The position numbers and the translations under genes are program-made. The notes below the pieces were generated by a model. The model was not told the DNA's origin and did no database searches. It saw only the letters and a list, made by a program, of their open reading frames with translations. 64,000 nucleotides of DNA from positions 1 to 64,000 of the forward strand of contig CAYZCW010000009.1 of assembly GCA_964477035.1 (NCBI GenBank), read 5' to 3'. Within the stretch, counting starts at the first letter, position 1; each line of letters starts with the position of its first letter. This document shows, one piece after another, positions 1 to 9,200 of the stretch. The stretch is from SLSG01 sp964477035. GTDB taxonomy: Bacteria > Bacteroidota > Bacteroidia > Bacteroidales > UBA7960.

Positions 1-1002
1 TTTCTCAGCCGGCTCAGCAACAGTTTGTTGTACCAGCTGGTCCGAAAGCGGGCCGGACAGGTCAGTCCCGAACAGTTTCATCAGCTGCTGCGCAAGCCCG
101 TGGGGTTCATCCTGATGATGGGCTTCGTGTTCATTGCCTTCACCCAGCTGCAGTTTCCCGGCGAATGGGACATGGCGCCCCGCGACCGTTTCGGCATCAA
201 TATGATCTTGTTCCGGGGGTACTTCGTGCTGCTCTACGCAGGCTTTATCTGGGCTGGTTTGCGGCTGGCGGAATTCCTCCGGTTCATTCTTCTGGAGCGT
301 GCAGAGCGCACCGACAACAAATTCTCCCTGCAGGTGGTCCCGTTTTTCGTGGACAGCATCAAACTGCTGGTGGTGATTTTCGGGGTGCTGGTGATCCTGG
401 GTTCGGTGTTCGGCATCAATGTAGGCACCCTGGTGGCCGGACTCGGCATCGGGGGGCTTGCCGTGGCCCTGGCCGCCAAGGAGAGCCTGGAAAACCTGTT
501 TGGCTCCATCACCATTTTCCTGGACAAACCATTCGTGGTGGGGGATATGGTGACCGTGGCCGGGATCACCGGGGTGGTGGAGCAGGTGGGTTTCCGAAGC
601 ACCCGAATCCGGACGCTGGACAAGAGCTATGTCACCCTGCCCAACAGGAAAATGATAGAGGGAGAGCTGGACAACCTCAGCTTGCGCACCTACAGGCGGG
701 CCAATTTTGTCGTGGGACTGACCTACAATACCTCGATCGACCAGATGAAAGCCATCGTGCGCGACATCCAGGACTGCATCGACCAACATCCCAACACCAA
801 TCAGGAGGGGAGGGTGCGGTTCAAGGATTTTGGCCACAGCAGCCTGGACATCATGGTGATGTTTTTTGTGGATACGATGGACTGGACCACTTACCTGGAT
901 GTGAAGCAGGAGATCAACTACCGCATCGTGGAGATCGTTCACGGTCATAAGGCGCAGTTTGCCTTCCCCTCCACCAGTGTGTACATCGAGAAAGGGGCTT
1001 AA
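1..1002 (+). CDS. MscS-family mechanosensitive ion channel, N-terminus cut by window edge
   Basis: Small-conductance mechanosensitive channel of the inner membrane, which lets solutes out when the membrane is stretched. The reading frame is open to base 1, so the gene starts outside the window; the TTG at 25 is only the first possible start codon inside it. Several hydrophobic segments come first, followed by the pore-lining helix rich in Gly and Ala (GTLVAGLGIGGLAVALAAK) and the MscS beta domain (FLDKPFVVGDMV, then GVVEQVGFRSTRIRT and TLPNRKM). The C-terminal alpha/beta part is present to the stop codon. The following gene starts about 110 bases downstream and is probably a separate unit. 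Confidence 0.9.
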   Translation, partial: FLSRLSNSLLYQLVRKRAGQVSPEQFHQLLRKPVGFILMMGFVFIAFTQLQFPGEWDMAPRDRFGINMILFRGYFVLLYAGFIWAGLRLAEFLRFILLERAERTDNKFSLQVVPFFVDSIKLLVVIFGVLVILGSVFGINVGTLVAGLGIGGLAVALAAKESLENLFGSITIFLDKPFVVGDMVTVAGITGVVEQVGFRSTRIRTLDKSYVTLPNRKMIEGELDNLSLRTYRRANFVVGLTYNTSIDQMKAIVRDIQDCIDQHPNTNQEGRVRFKDFGHSSLDIMVMFFVDTMDWTTYLDVKQEINYRIVEIVHGHKAQFAFPSTSVYIEKGA

Positions 1003-1110
1003 TGATTATCTTTGCCGGAAACATACTAAATCCGGACCCAGGCAGTTATATAAGCAAATGAAGAAAAACCCAGTGAATCATAGTCTTTAACCCAATAATC
1101 CCTTTTGTCA

Positions 1111-1821
1111 ATGGTCAATGCACTCCTTCTCCAGGTCCAGACAGGCGCCCAGGTACAGCTGGCAGATACCCTGGCACTGGAAACCATGCCAACACAGGAA
1201 ACCCTAACCATCTGGAGCCTCGCCCTGAAAGGGGGCCTGGTGATGATCCCCCTGGTGATCATGTCCATCGTCGCCATATACATCTTCATTGAGCGCTACC
1301 TGGCCATCAGCCGGGCCTCCAGGGAGGAAACCAATTTCATGAACAACATCCGCGACTTCATCCACGACGGACGCATTGACTCCGCCAAGTCCCTCTGCCG
1401 CAACAACCAGTCGCCCATCGCCCGGATGATTGCCAAGGGCATTGTGCGCATCGGGCGCCCCCTGAGCGACATCAATGCCGCCATTGAGAATGTGGGCAAG
1501 CTGGAAGTGTCCAGCCTGGAGAAGAACATCGCCGTGCTGGCCACGGTGGCCGGGGCGGCCCCCATGCTCGGTTTCCTGGGAACCGTCATCGGGATGGTCC
1601 GGGCCTTCTACAACATGGCCATGGCCGGCAACAACATCGACATCAGCCTGCTGGCAGGCGGCATTTACGAGGCCATGATCACCACCATCACCGGACTCAC
1701 GGTGGGCATCATCGCCTACATCTGCTACAACATCCTGGTGGCGCGCATCGAGAAGGTCGTTTTCATGCTGGAGGCCCGGGCCACCGAATTCATGGACCTG
1801 CTGCACGAACCGGCTTCCTAA
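1111..1821 (+). CDS. exbB: ExbB/TolQ/MotA-family proton channel
   Basis: Inner-membrane proton channel subunit that works with ExbD and TonB to energise outer-membrane transport. The ATG at 1111 is preferred over an in-frame TTG at 1105. A long N-terminal segment precedes the first membrane helix (about residues 33-55). The family signature is in the second half: the stretch around GAAPMLGFLGTVIGMVRAF and the last helix with ITTITGLTVGIIAYICYN. Length is 236 residues, normal for Bacteroidota ExbB. It starts the run exbB-exbD-tonB-folC on the same strand with short gaps, so these are probably co-transcribed. Confidence 0.92.
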   Translation: MVNALLLQVQTGAQVQLADTLALETMPTQETLTIWSLALKGGLVMIPLVIMSIVAIYIFIERYLAISRASREETNFMNNIRDFIHDGRIDSAKSLCRNNQSPIARMIAKGIVRIGRPLSDINAAIENVGKLEVSSLEKNIAVLATVAGAAPMLGFLGTVIGMVRAFYNMAMAGNNIDISLLAGGIYEAMITTITGLTVGIIAYICYNILVARIEKVVFMLEARATEFMDLLHEPAS

Positions 1822-1831
1822 AAGACAAACC

Positions 1832-2245
1832 ATGGCAATCAAATTAAGAAATACACGCAACCTGCAGTTCAGCATGGCTTCCATGTCTGACCTGGTGTTT
1901 CTGTTGCTCATTTTCTTCATGCTGACCTCCACCCTGGTGGCCCCCAATGCGATCAAGCTGTTGCTGCCCAGCAGCGACAGCCGCACCATGGCCCGGCAGA
2001 CCGCGACGGTCTACCTCAATGCCGACAGGCAGCTCTTTCTGGAGGAGATGCCGGTCGACCTGGAAGGGCTCTACGAGGGGCTGGTGCAGCGGCTTGCCGG
2101 GGAAAGTGAAGCCTCCGTTGTCCTGCGTGCCGACCAAAGCGTGCCCGTACAGCATATAGTGAGTGTGATCGACGTGGTGAACAACATCAACAGCTCCTAC
2201 CAGACCAGGCATAAGGTGATCCTGGCCACCCAACCGCTTCGCTGA
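1832..2245 (+). CDS. exbD: ExbD/TolR-family biopolymer transport protein
   Basis: Small partner of ExbB with one N-terminal membrane helix and a periplasmic domain. Residues around 16-36 form the helix, beginning with MASMSDLVFLLLIFFMLTST. It contains the aspartate (MSDL) that carries the proton path in this family. The remaining 100 residues match the ExbD periplasmic fold (VYLNADRQLFLEE, VVLRADQSVPVQHIVSVIDV). It begins 10 bases after exbB and ends one base before the next start codon. ExbD and TolR cannot be told apart from sequence alone, but the TonB-like neighbour favours ExbD. Confidence 0.92.
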   Translation: MAIKLRNTRNLQFSMASMSDLVFLLLIFFMLTSTLVAPNAIKLLLPSSDSRTMARQTATVYLNADRQLFLEEMPVDLEGLYEGLVQRLAGESEASVVLRADQSVPVQHIVSVIDVVNNINSSYQTRHKVILATQPLR

Positions 2246-2246
2246 T

Positions 2247-3065
2247 ATGGAAGAGAACAGGAAAAAAGACAACACAAGGGCCCTGATTGGCACGGTGGTG
2301 TTCCACACCATCCTGCTGGCCTGCTTATTGTTGTTCGGACTTTCCACGCCATTGCCGTTGCCCGAAGAGGAAGGGGTGCTTGTCGCCCTGGGCTATGTGG
2401 ATGCGGGTACGGGAGAGGCACAGCCCCTGACGGCCACCCCGCCCGTCCCGGAATCCCGTCCCTCCACCCCGGCCTCGGCAGCCGAGGAGATCGTGACCCA
2501 GCAGACGGAAGAGTCGGTCACCCTGCCATCCGACGTGCCCAGTCCGCGCACGGAAACCACCCGCCCGGAATCTGAGCGCAGGGAGCCTGTGCAGGAAGCC
2601 GTGGAGGCCGCTCCCGAGCGCCCCGTGGAGGAACCGCCCCGGCCCACGGTCGACCAGCGTGCCCTGTTTCCCGGGGCCGACCAGCGCAGCACGGAAGCCC
2701 AGAACCAGGGCGATACGGGCAGCGCAGGCAACCAGGGCAGGCCCGAAGGGGCCATCGACGGGGAGGGCGCCATGGGCGTCGGCCAGGGAGGGGTCGAGTA
2801 CACCCTGACCGGGCGGAGGCATACCAGCATTCCCATCCCCGAGTACACCACCCAGGCCCAGGGCCGCGTGGTGGTCAGCATCACGGTGAACCGCCAGGGA
2901 GAAGTGACGCGCGCGCTGGCCGGGGCCAGGGGCACCACCACTTCCGACCAGACCCTTTGGCGGCTGGCCGAGTCGGCGGCCCGCCGCGCCCGTTTTGACG
3001 TGAAGCTGGACGCCCCCCAGGAGCAGACCGGGACGATCACCTACCATTTCATCCGACAACAATAG
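2247..3065 (+). CDS. TonB-like energy transducer
   Basis: Periplasm-spanning protein expected to pass the ExbB/ExbD proton-motive energy to outer-membrane receptors. It has a short cytoplasmic start rich in Lys and Asn, one membrane helix at about residues 13-33, and then a long Pro/Glu/Thr-rich linker (about 45-150). A Gly/Gln-rich stretch follows. The last 70 residues form a TonB C-terminal domain (GRVVVSITVNRQGEV, then ARRARFDVKLDAP and GTITYHF). The start codon overlaps the exbD region by spacing of one base, which argues for translational coupling. TolA-type function is the alternative. Confidence 0.85.
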   Translation: MEENRKKDNTRALIGTVVFHTILLACLLLFGLSTPLPLPEEEGVLVALGYVDAGTGEAQPLTATPPVPESRPSTPASAAEEIVTQQTEESVTLPSDVPSPRTETTRPESERREPVQEAVEAAPERPVEEPPRPTVDQRALFPGADQRSTEAQNQGDTGSAGNQGRPEGAIDGEGAMGVGQGGVEYTLTGRRHTSIPIPEYTTQAQGRVVVSITVNRQGEVTRALAGARGTTTSDQTLWRLAESAARRARFDVKLDAPQEQTGTITYHFIRQQ

Positions 3066-3086
3066 TCTTATCCCATCGCGACGCTG

Positions 3087-4379
3087 ATGACCTACCGGCA
3101 GGCCCTCGACTACCTGTTCAGCCAGCTGCCCATGTTCCACCGGGTCGGCCCGGCAGCCTACAAGGCCAACCTGGACAACACCATTGCCCTGAGCAATCAC
3201 CTGGGGCAACCCGAAAGGCGTTTCAGGAGCATCCATGTGGCCGGCACCAACGGCAAGGGCTCGGTATCGCATATGCTGGCCTCGGTCCTGCAGCAGCAGG
3301 GATACCGCACAGGGCTCGCCACCTCTCCCCATCTGAAAGACTTCAGGGAGCGCATCCGCATCAACGGCAAAAAGATCCCGGGCAGCCAGGTGGCCGGGTT
3401 CGTGGCGCGCCACAAGGCATTCTTTGAGCCCCTGCAGGCCTCCTTTTTCGAGATCAGCATCGCCCTGACCTTCGATTATTTTGCCCGGGAGGGGGTGGAT
3501 GTGGCGGTGGTCGAGACGGGGCTGGGCGGCAGGCTGGACTCCACCAACCTGCTGGTCCCGGAGCTGTCGGTGATCACAGGGATCGGGATGGACCACATGA
3601 ACCTGCTGGGCAATACCCTGGAGGCCATCGCCGGTGAAAAGGCCGGCATCATCAAACCCCTGACTCCGGTGCTCATTGGCAGGCGGCAGGACGAAGTCCA
3701 CCCTGTTTTTGAACGCGTGGCCCGGGAGCGACAGGCCCCGCTGACGGTGGCATCCGATGTGGTGGCCCTATACGCCGCCCATCAGCGCTGGCGCCATGGC
3801 CGGCCGGTATTGGAGTTGGAGACCGGCTCGCCCTTCGGGGCCGGGCTGAAGGCAGGCTGCGACCTGACAGGCGATTACCAGAAGGAGAATGTGGTGACGG
3901 CCATGGCTGCCCTGTCCCTGCTTGGGAACCGGTTTCCCGTTTCCCGGGAGGCATTGCTCGGTGGACTGGCGCATGTAAGGCGGAATACGGGCTTTGCGGG
4001 ACGCTGGCAGCAGATCGGCAGGCGGCCGCGCATTGTTTGCGATACGGCACACAACCAGGAGGGCCTGTCGGTGGTCATGCAACAGCTGCTAAGGCAGGAC
4101 TTTGAAAGGCTGCACATCGTGTTCGGGGTGGTGGAGGACAAGGCACTGCCGGAAATCCTCCCCATACTGCCTGCAGGGGCTGCCTATTATTTCTGCAAGC
4201 CCGGGGTCCCCCGTGGTCTGGATGCCACGGTCCTGGCGCATGAAGCCGCCTTGCATGGTCTCAGGGGACAAGCCTGGCCGTCGGTAAAAGAAGCCCTGTC
4301 CCGGGCCAGGGAAATGGCCGGAGACAGGGATATGATTTTCGTGGGGGGCAGTACCTTTGTGGTGGCTGAGGTGCTCTGA
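3087..4379 (+). CDS. folC: Folylpolyglutamate synthase / dihydrofolate synthase
   Basis: Cytosolic ATP-dependent ligase of the Mur ligase family. It adds glutamate to dihydropteroate and to folates, which keeps folates in the cell. The P-loop is GTNGKGSVSHMLAS near residue 55. The folate-binding and Mg-binding stretches are visible (TSPHLKDFRERIRING, VVETGLGGRLDSTN, GEKAGIIKP). The C-terminal ligase domain begins near residue 300 (CDTAHNQEG). Length 430 is usual. It follows the TonB-like gene by 21 bases and is probably the last gene of the exbB run; no functional link to the transport genes is evident. Confidence 0.95.
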   Translation: MTYRQALDYLFSQLPMFHRVGPAAYKANLDNTIALSNHLGQPERRFRSIHVAGTNGKGSVSHMLASVLQQQGYRTGLATSPHLKDFRERIRINGKKIPGSQVAGFVARHKAFFEPLQASFFEISIALTFDYFAREGVDVAVVETGLGGRLDSTNLLVPELSVITGIGMDHMNLLGNTLEAIAGEKAGIIKPLTPVLIGRRQDEVHPVFERVARERQAPLTVASDVVALYAAHQRWRHGRPVLELETGSPFGAGLKAGCDLTGDYQKENVVTAMAALSLLGNRFPVSREALLGGLAHVRRNTGFAGRWQQIGRRPRIVCDTAHNQEGLSVVMQQLLRQDFERLHIVFGVVEDKALPEILPILPAGAAYYFCKPGVPRGLDATVLAHEAALHGLRGQAWPSVKEALSRAREMAGDRDMIFVGGSTFVVAEVL

Positions 4380-4441
4380 GATCACGGCCAGGCCGGAGGG
4401 AAATCCCGTCCCCCATGCGCACCGGTCACCGCGTTCCCTGG

Positions 4442-5071
4442 CTATTTTCCGTTGCCGGAGGTCTCGGTTGTGCCTACCCCTTCTTCTCCGGCCGCTTCAG
4501 CTTCACGTTGCCTGCGGCGCTCTTCACGGGCGGCCTCGATGGCACGCTCCCTGGCCAGTCCGGTGACGTATTCCTGGAGCTCCTGGTTGCCACGGAATTC
4601 ATTCATGATTTCCTGATACAGGGCGGTGGACAGCCCGTTGCCGGCCAGCAGTTCCTGCATTTGGGCCTGGGTTTGCCTCTGGAGGTTGGTCACCAGCGGG
4701 GCCACGGTATTGAAGGCATCGATCTCTTCATTGGAAAAGGCTCCCCCATCCAGTGCCCCGATCTTTGCGGCATTACCGATCTGGGTGAACCGCTCGGTGG
4801 TGAGGCCGTGCTCGTTGACAAGCTCGGCGATTTTTTCCTGGGACGACCTTTGCAGGATGCTCAGTTCGCGGTTGGAATCAAAGAAACCAAGCAGGGCGGC
4901 ATCTTCCCAGGGGAATTCAATCGCGGGCTTCTCTTCTTCGCCCTCTTCTCCCCCGGTGGGGGGTTGGCTGGCATGGGCAACGGCAACAAAACCGGTCATG
5001 AGGGCAAAGACCAGGAACAGGTGAAAAAACGGCTTTGCCATTGTGGCAACGGTCAATTTAGGGATTCTCAT
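4442..5071 (-). CDS. Exported DUF4168-type protein of unknown function
   Basis: A signal peptide is visible, best read from the second methionine (start at 5041): MAKPFFHLFLVFALMTGF followed by a VAHAS cleavage site. After an acidic stretch, the mature protein carries two related segments. Each is a helix ending in a short glycine loop of the type GLTTERFTQI and GLSTALYQEI, which is the pattern of DUF4168. The C-terminus is a charged helix rich in Arg, Glu and Ala. No catalytic residues can be recognised. It stands alone between folC (convergent) and the helicase gene upstream. Function unknown; periplasmic location is inferred from the signal peptide. Confidence 0.7.
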   Translation of the reverse strand: MRIPKLTVATMAKPFFHLFLVFALMTGFVAVAHASQPPTGGEEGEEEKPAIEFPWEDAALLGFFDSNRELSILQRSSQEKIAELVNEHGLTTERFTQIGNAAKIGALDGGAFSNEEIDAFNTVAPLVTNLQRQTQAQMQELLAGNGLSTALYQEIMNEFRGNQELQEYVTGLARERAIEAAREERRRQREAEAAGEEGVGTTETSGNGK

Positions 5072-5281
5072 CGGTAATGGTAATTTGGTGTTTTGTTAAG
5101 CGACAGGGGGCAGCGGGGCTGGGGAAGCTTCATCCACAGGGGGCCGGCATGCGTTCCTGTCATGGTTTGATTGAATTGACGGATAAAATTTGGCCCGTAA
5201 AAATAATACTATTTGAAAGAAATTCACCATTTTACGCGGTTTTTTTTGACAGACGGCGGTGCAACCGCTTCCGGACGGCGC

Positions 5282-6733
5282 TTACTGCCCGAAAAAAGCG
5301 TCGTGGAAATTCATCAGGTACACCTTTTTCGTGGCCCGCGTGATGGCTGTGTACAGCCAGCGAAGGTAGTCCGCATCCGGTTCACCGGGGGGCAGGTAGC
5401 CCATGTCCACAAAGACCTTCTCCCATTGTCCGCCCTGGGCTTTATGGCATGTGAGCGCATAGGCAAATTTGACCTGCAGGGCATTGAAATGGGGATTGGC
5501 CCGGACCCTGGCCAGGCGGGCTTGTCTGCCGGCCACATCCTGGTAGTCCTCCGACACGGCCTGAAACAGTCTGTTCTGCTCCTGGGAAGGCAGGGAGGGA
5601 CCGTCATGATGGAGGATGTCGAGAACCACCTTCACATCCAGCTCGGGCTCTTCCGGGTAGTCGCACAACCGGACGGTCAGGTCGGCAAACCGGAAGCCGT
5701 AGAGGCTTTCATGGCGCCGGATGCGTGTCACTTCCAGGATGTCTCCGTTGGCAAGGAATCCCGCCGGACTGTCCTCCGGCAGCCAGAAGTAGTTGTTTCG
5801 GACCACCATGAGCAAATCCCCGCCCCCGATCTCCTCTTCCCGGAACAGCACCCTGTTGCGGATGCCCTGGTTGTAAAGCCGTGCCCGCTTGTTGGAGCGG
5901 CACACCACCAGGGCTTCATCCGGCTCACGCCCCGAAAAGGCGTCGTTGATCGCATCGCCCGTATCTTCTCCCCCCAGGCGTGCGAAGTCAGGGAGCCCTT
6001 CGGTGATGAAGGAGGGAAACCCGGCTTGGCCCCGGGCGATCATCTCCCGCAGGCGGGTGGCATTGAGCAGGATCCCGCTTTCCCTGGCCTGCCTGACCAC
6101 TTCTTTTAATTCGTATTGCACGGCCTGCAACCCATAGGCACGTTCCATATAGGAGGCATCCAGTGAAGGGATTTCCGGGGCGCTGACCGGCGGAAGCTGG
6201 GCCGTGTCTCCGACCAGGACCAGCCGGCAGCCCCGACCCCCGTAGACATATTGCACCAGGTCGTCGAGCAGGCTGACGTTGCCAAACAGCCCCCCACTGG
6301 CAGGGGCGGTTTCCGTGCCACCGACCATGGAGGCTTCGTCCACGATGAACAGGGTATGTCGGTATCTGTTGGGCTGCAGGACAAGCCGCTGGGTCCCGTC
6401 GGCCTGCACCCTCAGGCGGTAGATATGCCGGTGGATGGTGTGGGCCCGCTCTCCGGTATAGGCGGCCATGACCTTGGCGGCACGGCCCGTCGGGGCCAGC
6501 AGGACGCCCTCCCGTTCCTGCCGCCGGAGTGTGCGGACCAGGCTGCTGATGATGGTGGTCTTGCCCGTGCCGGCATAGCCCTTCAGCAGGAAGATGCCCC
6601 GGCTTTCGTTCCCCGTAAGGAAGTCCGACAACAGCCGGATCAGCTCCTGCTGCCCGGGAGTCGGTTCATAGGGAAACTCACTGGCCATGGCCAGGGCGGT
6701 GTGGTTGCCTGCCTTCATGCCGTTTGGGTCCAT
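5282..6733 (-). CDS. RecD-like superfamily 1 DNA helicase / ATP-binding protein
   Basis: Cytosolic SF1 helicase related to RecD and to the stand-alone AAA_30/UvrD_C_2 helicases common in Bacteroidota. The Walker A motif GYAGTGKTTIISSL lies near residue 52 and Walker B is LFIVDEASMV near 128. The motif around VLVGDTAQLPPV is motif III. The C-terminal domain ends with ALTCHKAQGGQWEKVFVD and WLYTAITRA, the UvrD_C_2 signature. No RecB or RecC partner is nearby, so a full RecBCD is not implied. The start lies five bases after the tamL stop; an alternative ATG is five codons further in. DNA repair or replication role inferred from the family. Confidence 0.88.
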   Translation of the reverse strand: MDPNGMKAGNHTALAMASEFPYEPTPGQQELIRLLSDFLTGNESRGIFLLKGYAGTGKTTIISSLVRTLRRQEREGVLLAPTGRAAKVMAAYTGERAHTIHRHIYRLRVQADGTQRLVLQPNRYRHTLFIVDEASMVGGTETAPASGGLFGNVSLLDDLVQYVYGGRGCRLVLVGDTAQLPPVSAPEIPSLDASYMERAYGLQAVQYELKEVVRQARESGILLNATRLREMIARGQAGFPSFITEGLPDFARLGGEDTGDAINDAFSGREPDEALVVCRSNKRARLYNQGIRNRVLFREEEIGGGDLLMVVRNNYFWLPEDSPAGFLANGDILEVTRIRRHESLYGFRFADLTVRLCDYPEEPELDVKVVLDILHHDGPSLPSQEQNRLFQAVSEDYQDVAGRQARLARVRANPHFNALQVKFAYALTCHKAQGGQWEKVFVDMGYLPPGEPDADYLRWLYTAITRATKKVYLMNFHDAFFGQ

Positions 6734-6738
6734 GCTTG

Positions 6739-9078
6739 TCAGAAGGGATATCCGATGCCCAGGTTAAAATTCCATTGACTCAGCCGGGGAAAGGTTTCAA
6801 GCCACCGCCGGCCTCCCGGCAGCCCGGGGTCCCTGACCCGGAATGCGGCATCCACCCGGACGATGAAAAAATCGAAGTCCAGGCGCAGCCCGGCTCCGGC
6901 CCCGATGGCCAGGTCCCTGTGAAAACTGTCCAGGCGGAACTCCCCCTGCGGGAACTGGGGGTTTTCTTTGAGGAACCAGACATTGCCCGCGTCAATGAAC
7001 AGGGCCCCCTTCCAGAACCGGTACACCCCAAAGCGGTATTCGACGTTGGCTTCCAGCTTGATGTCGCCGTAGCGGTCGAAACGAACCTGGCCGCTGTCCT
7101 GGTAGCTGCCCGGCCCCAGGGAATAGATGCGCCAGGCCCTGACGCTGTTGGCACCGCCTCCGTAATAGCTTTTAATGAATGGCATGACATCGATGTTGCC
7201 GTAAGGGATGCCTGCGCCCGCCATCAGCCTGAAAGCAAGCGTGTTGTCATGGTCGAATACCTTGTAATAGCGGATGTCCGCATCCCCCTTGACGTATTGG
7301 GCAAAAGGAATGTTGAACAGGCGGTAGTTGCCGTCGGCATCCGGTGGGTCCCCACCTTGCCTGGAGGCAAGGTACAGCAGGTTGCCGGCCACCTCCATAT
7401 TGCCCCTGAAGTACACGAAATCATCGTCCCGTCCCAGTTGCTGGGTGCTGTACACATAGCTGTACTTGGTGCCCGCCACCAGGTGGTCTTTGAACCGGCT
7501 CATAATGAGGGGGTTGTTATTCGGGATCTTGGCTTGCAGCAGGGAATCGTTGAAGATCTTGATGGAACTGACCTCCAGGGGGAAGAGGTGGTGGCGTTTC
7601 AGCGGACTGGCACTCCATTCGAAGCCGTAGCTTACATTGAAGACGTAGCGGGTGTAGTCGGGCCGCTGCCGGTAGTTGATCCCGGTGAGCAGGGTGCTCT
7701 TCGGCCTGGCTGTTTTGGACAGGCGCTCCATGCGGATGGGGAACAGCAGCTTGGGAAAATCGATGCTTGCTTCGGCCCCCATCTCCAGGGTGTTGAAGGG
7801 AAGCCGTTGTATCACTTCTTCTTCGCCTGTTTCACCGGACACTTCCAGGGCGCCCTTGAGCCGCAGGTTGAACACCTCTGCCCCCCGGAAAGCGTTGCGG
7901 TTGAAAAAGATCAGGTTGCCTGCCACCCCCAGGTTGCCCGAGGTATTGAGCCCTTCGGCCTCCACCGTAAATGCGTTGGCCGGTGAGCGGGTCAGCTGGA
8001 TCCGGGTGTCCAGGAAGCCCAGCGTATCGGATGGGACCCCCGCCTCCGTGTCCCGGTTCTCGCTGAACTGGATGCTGATGAACCGGAAGTTCCGCAGGCG
8101 CGACAGGTAGTTGTAAGTCTGTTCCACATCGCTGATGCGGTAATGCCCTCCCTGTTCGATCAGGATGTTGTTCACAATGGCCCTCGGACGGATGCGCAAC
8201 CGGCCGTCGTGCACGAAGAAATAGGTGGTGGTGTCCCGCCTGGTGACCGAATGGTACAGGGTGGTGTCCGGGAACAGGCTCGACGGCCGGAACGGGGAAT
8301 AGTCCGGATAGACATAAATGTCGTTGATGAGGAACCGGCGGTGCCGGGCATGGGCCAGGGTGTCGGTGTGGTCGGGCCTGGAGGCTTCCGGGTTGTTGAT
8401 GACCACTTCAATGTCGAGCTGGTGGTTTGACAGGGTGCTGTCCACCCTGAAAAAGATGAACTCCCTGGAGAACTGGTGGAACCCCTGGTCCTTGAGGTTG
8501 CGGGAGATCCGCTCACGTTCCGCCTGCAACAGGTCCGCATCGTACCGCTGTCCCGGCCGTACCAGCGCATCCGACGAATCTTTCAGCACCAGGCCAGCCA
8601 GCCGGGGGTCGGAAATGGCATGGCGGATGTCCCTGACGGTGTAAGGGGTGCCTCCCGTCACGGTATAGGTGACCGATGCCCGCTTTCTTTCCAGGGAGGC
8701 CTCGTAGCCGATGCGTGCATGAAAATAGCCCTTGCCATGCATGTACAGTTCCAGCTGCCTGACGGTATTGTCTGCCAGGACAGGGTCGTAGAGAACGGGC
8801 GGCTCCCCGATGGTGTTTTTCATCCATCGTCGGATGCTGTTTTCGGGCCGGCGGTCGGCAAACTGGTACACATTCAGGTGAAAACGGTAGATGCCCAGGA
8901 TGCGGCGGTTGGGCTTCTGCCTGATGAGGCTTCGCAGGTCTTCCCGGTCCACCCCGGCCTCTTCCAGCACGATCTGATTGCGTTGCAGCAGGTGGCTCCC
9001 TTCCGGCAGGTTGCGGGTGGGGTTGCAGGCTGCCAGGCCCAGTAAAAACGGCAATAAGATCGGGATCCTGCGCATCAT
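6739..9078 (-). CDS. tamL: TamL: lipoprotein-type BamA/TamA outer-membrane protein
   Basis: Omp85-family outer-membrane barrel with periplasmic POTRA repeats. The N-terminus MMRRIPILLPFLLGLAAC has a lipobox ending at Cys18, so the mature protein should be lipid-anchored. That is the mark of TamL, the Bacteroidota form of TamA, which works with TamB. The start of the mature part (NPTRNLPEGSHLL) is typical. POTRA repeats occupy roughly residues 25-400 (for example GTPYTVRDIRHAI) and the barrel follows (GGANSVRAWRIYSLGPGSY is the L6-like segment). It ends with the usual aromatic C-terminus (LGIGYPF). TamB is not in this window. The helicase gene downstream starts five bases later and may share its transcript. 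Confidence 0.88.
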   Translation of the reverse strand: MMRRIPILLPFLLGLAACNPTRNLPEGSHLLQRNQIVLEEAGVDREDLRSLIRQKPNRRILGIYRFHLNVYQFADRRPENSIRRWMKNTIGEPPVLYDPVLADNTVRQLELYMHGKGYFHARIGYEASLERKRASVTYTVTGGTPYTVRDIRHAISDPRLAGLVLKDSSDALVRPGQRYDADLLQAERERISRNLKDQGFHQFSREFIFFRVDSTLSNHQLDIEVVINNPEASRPDHTDTLAHARHRRFLINDIYVYPDYSPFRPSSLFPDTTLYHSVTRRDTTTYFFVHDGRLRIRPRAIVNNILIEQGGHYRISDVEQTYNYLSRLRNFRFISIQFSENRDTEAGVPSDTLGFLDTRIQLTRSPANAFTVEAEGLNTSGNLGVAGNLIFFNRNAFRGAEVFNLRLKGALEVSGETGEEEVIQRLPFNTLEMGAEASIDFPKLLFPIRMERLSKTARPKSTLLTGINYRQRPDYTRYVFNVSYGFEWSASPLKRHHLFPLEVSSIKIFNDSLLQAKIPNNNPLIMSRFKDHLVAGTKYSYVYSTQQLGRDDDFVYFRGNMEVAGNLLYLASRQGGDPPDADGNYRLFNIPFAQYVKGDADIRYYKVFDHDNTLAFRLMAGAGIPYGNIDVMPFIKSYYGGGANSVRAWRIYSLGPGSYQDSGQVRFDRYGDIKLEANVEYRFGVYRFWKGALFIDAGNVWFLKENPQFPQGEFRLDSFHRDLAIGAGAGLRLDFDFFIVRVDAAFRVRDPGLPGGRRWLETFPRLSQWNFNLGIGYPF

Positions 9079-9101
9079 CCGGCGTGTCCTTGGTGGCTAG
9101 A

Positions 9102-9109
9102 CAAAAATA
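9102..9109 (-). promoter_or_regulatory. -7 element upstream of tamL
   Basis: TATTTTTG on the minus strand, a full match to the Bacteroidota -7 consensus TAnnTTTG. It lies 23 bases before the tamL start codon, and a T-rich stretch stands at the right distance upstream for a weak -33 element. It is divergent from the glmM promoter. Confidence 0.55.
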
Positions 9110-9172
9110 GCCATATTGGGTTGAAAAAGTGGAAAAACTTTGGCATCCGGAGGTTTTCCCAACGTCTATCTG

Positions 9173-9180
9173 TATCTTTG
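9173..9180 (+). promoter_or_regulatory. -7 element upstream of glmM
   Basis: TATCTTTG matches TAnnTTTG exactly. A GTTTTC stretch about 19 bases upstream could serve as a weak -33 element. The predicted transcript start, about 7 bases downstream, leaves a leader of roughly 14 bases before the ATG at 9201. This supports that ATG over the longer open frame that begins at 9129. Confidence 0.6.
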
Positions 9181-9200
9181 GCTTAAATTTATTCTGGGTT

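Noticed and set aside
5256..5268. Hairpin GCGGT/ACCGC after the RecD-like gene
   Set aside because: The side downstream of the gene is followed by A residues, not T residues, so it is not a terminator for that gene.
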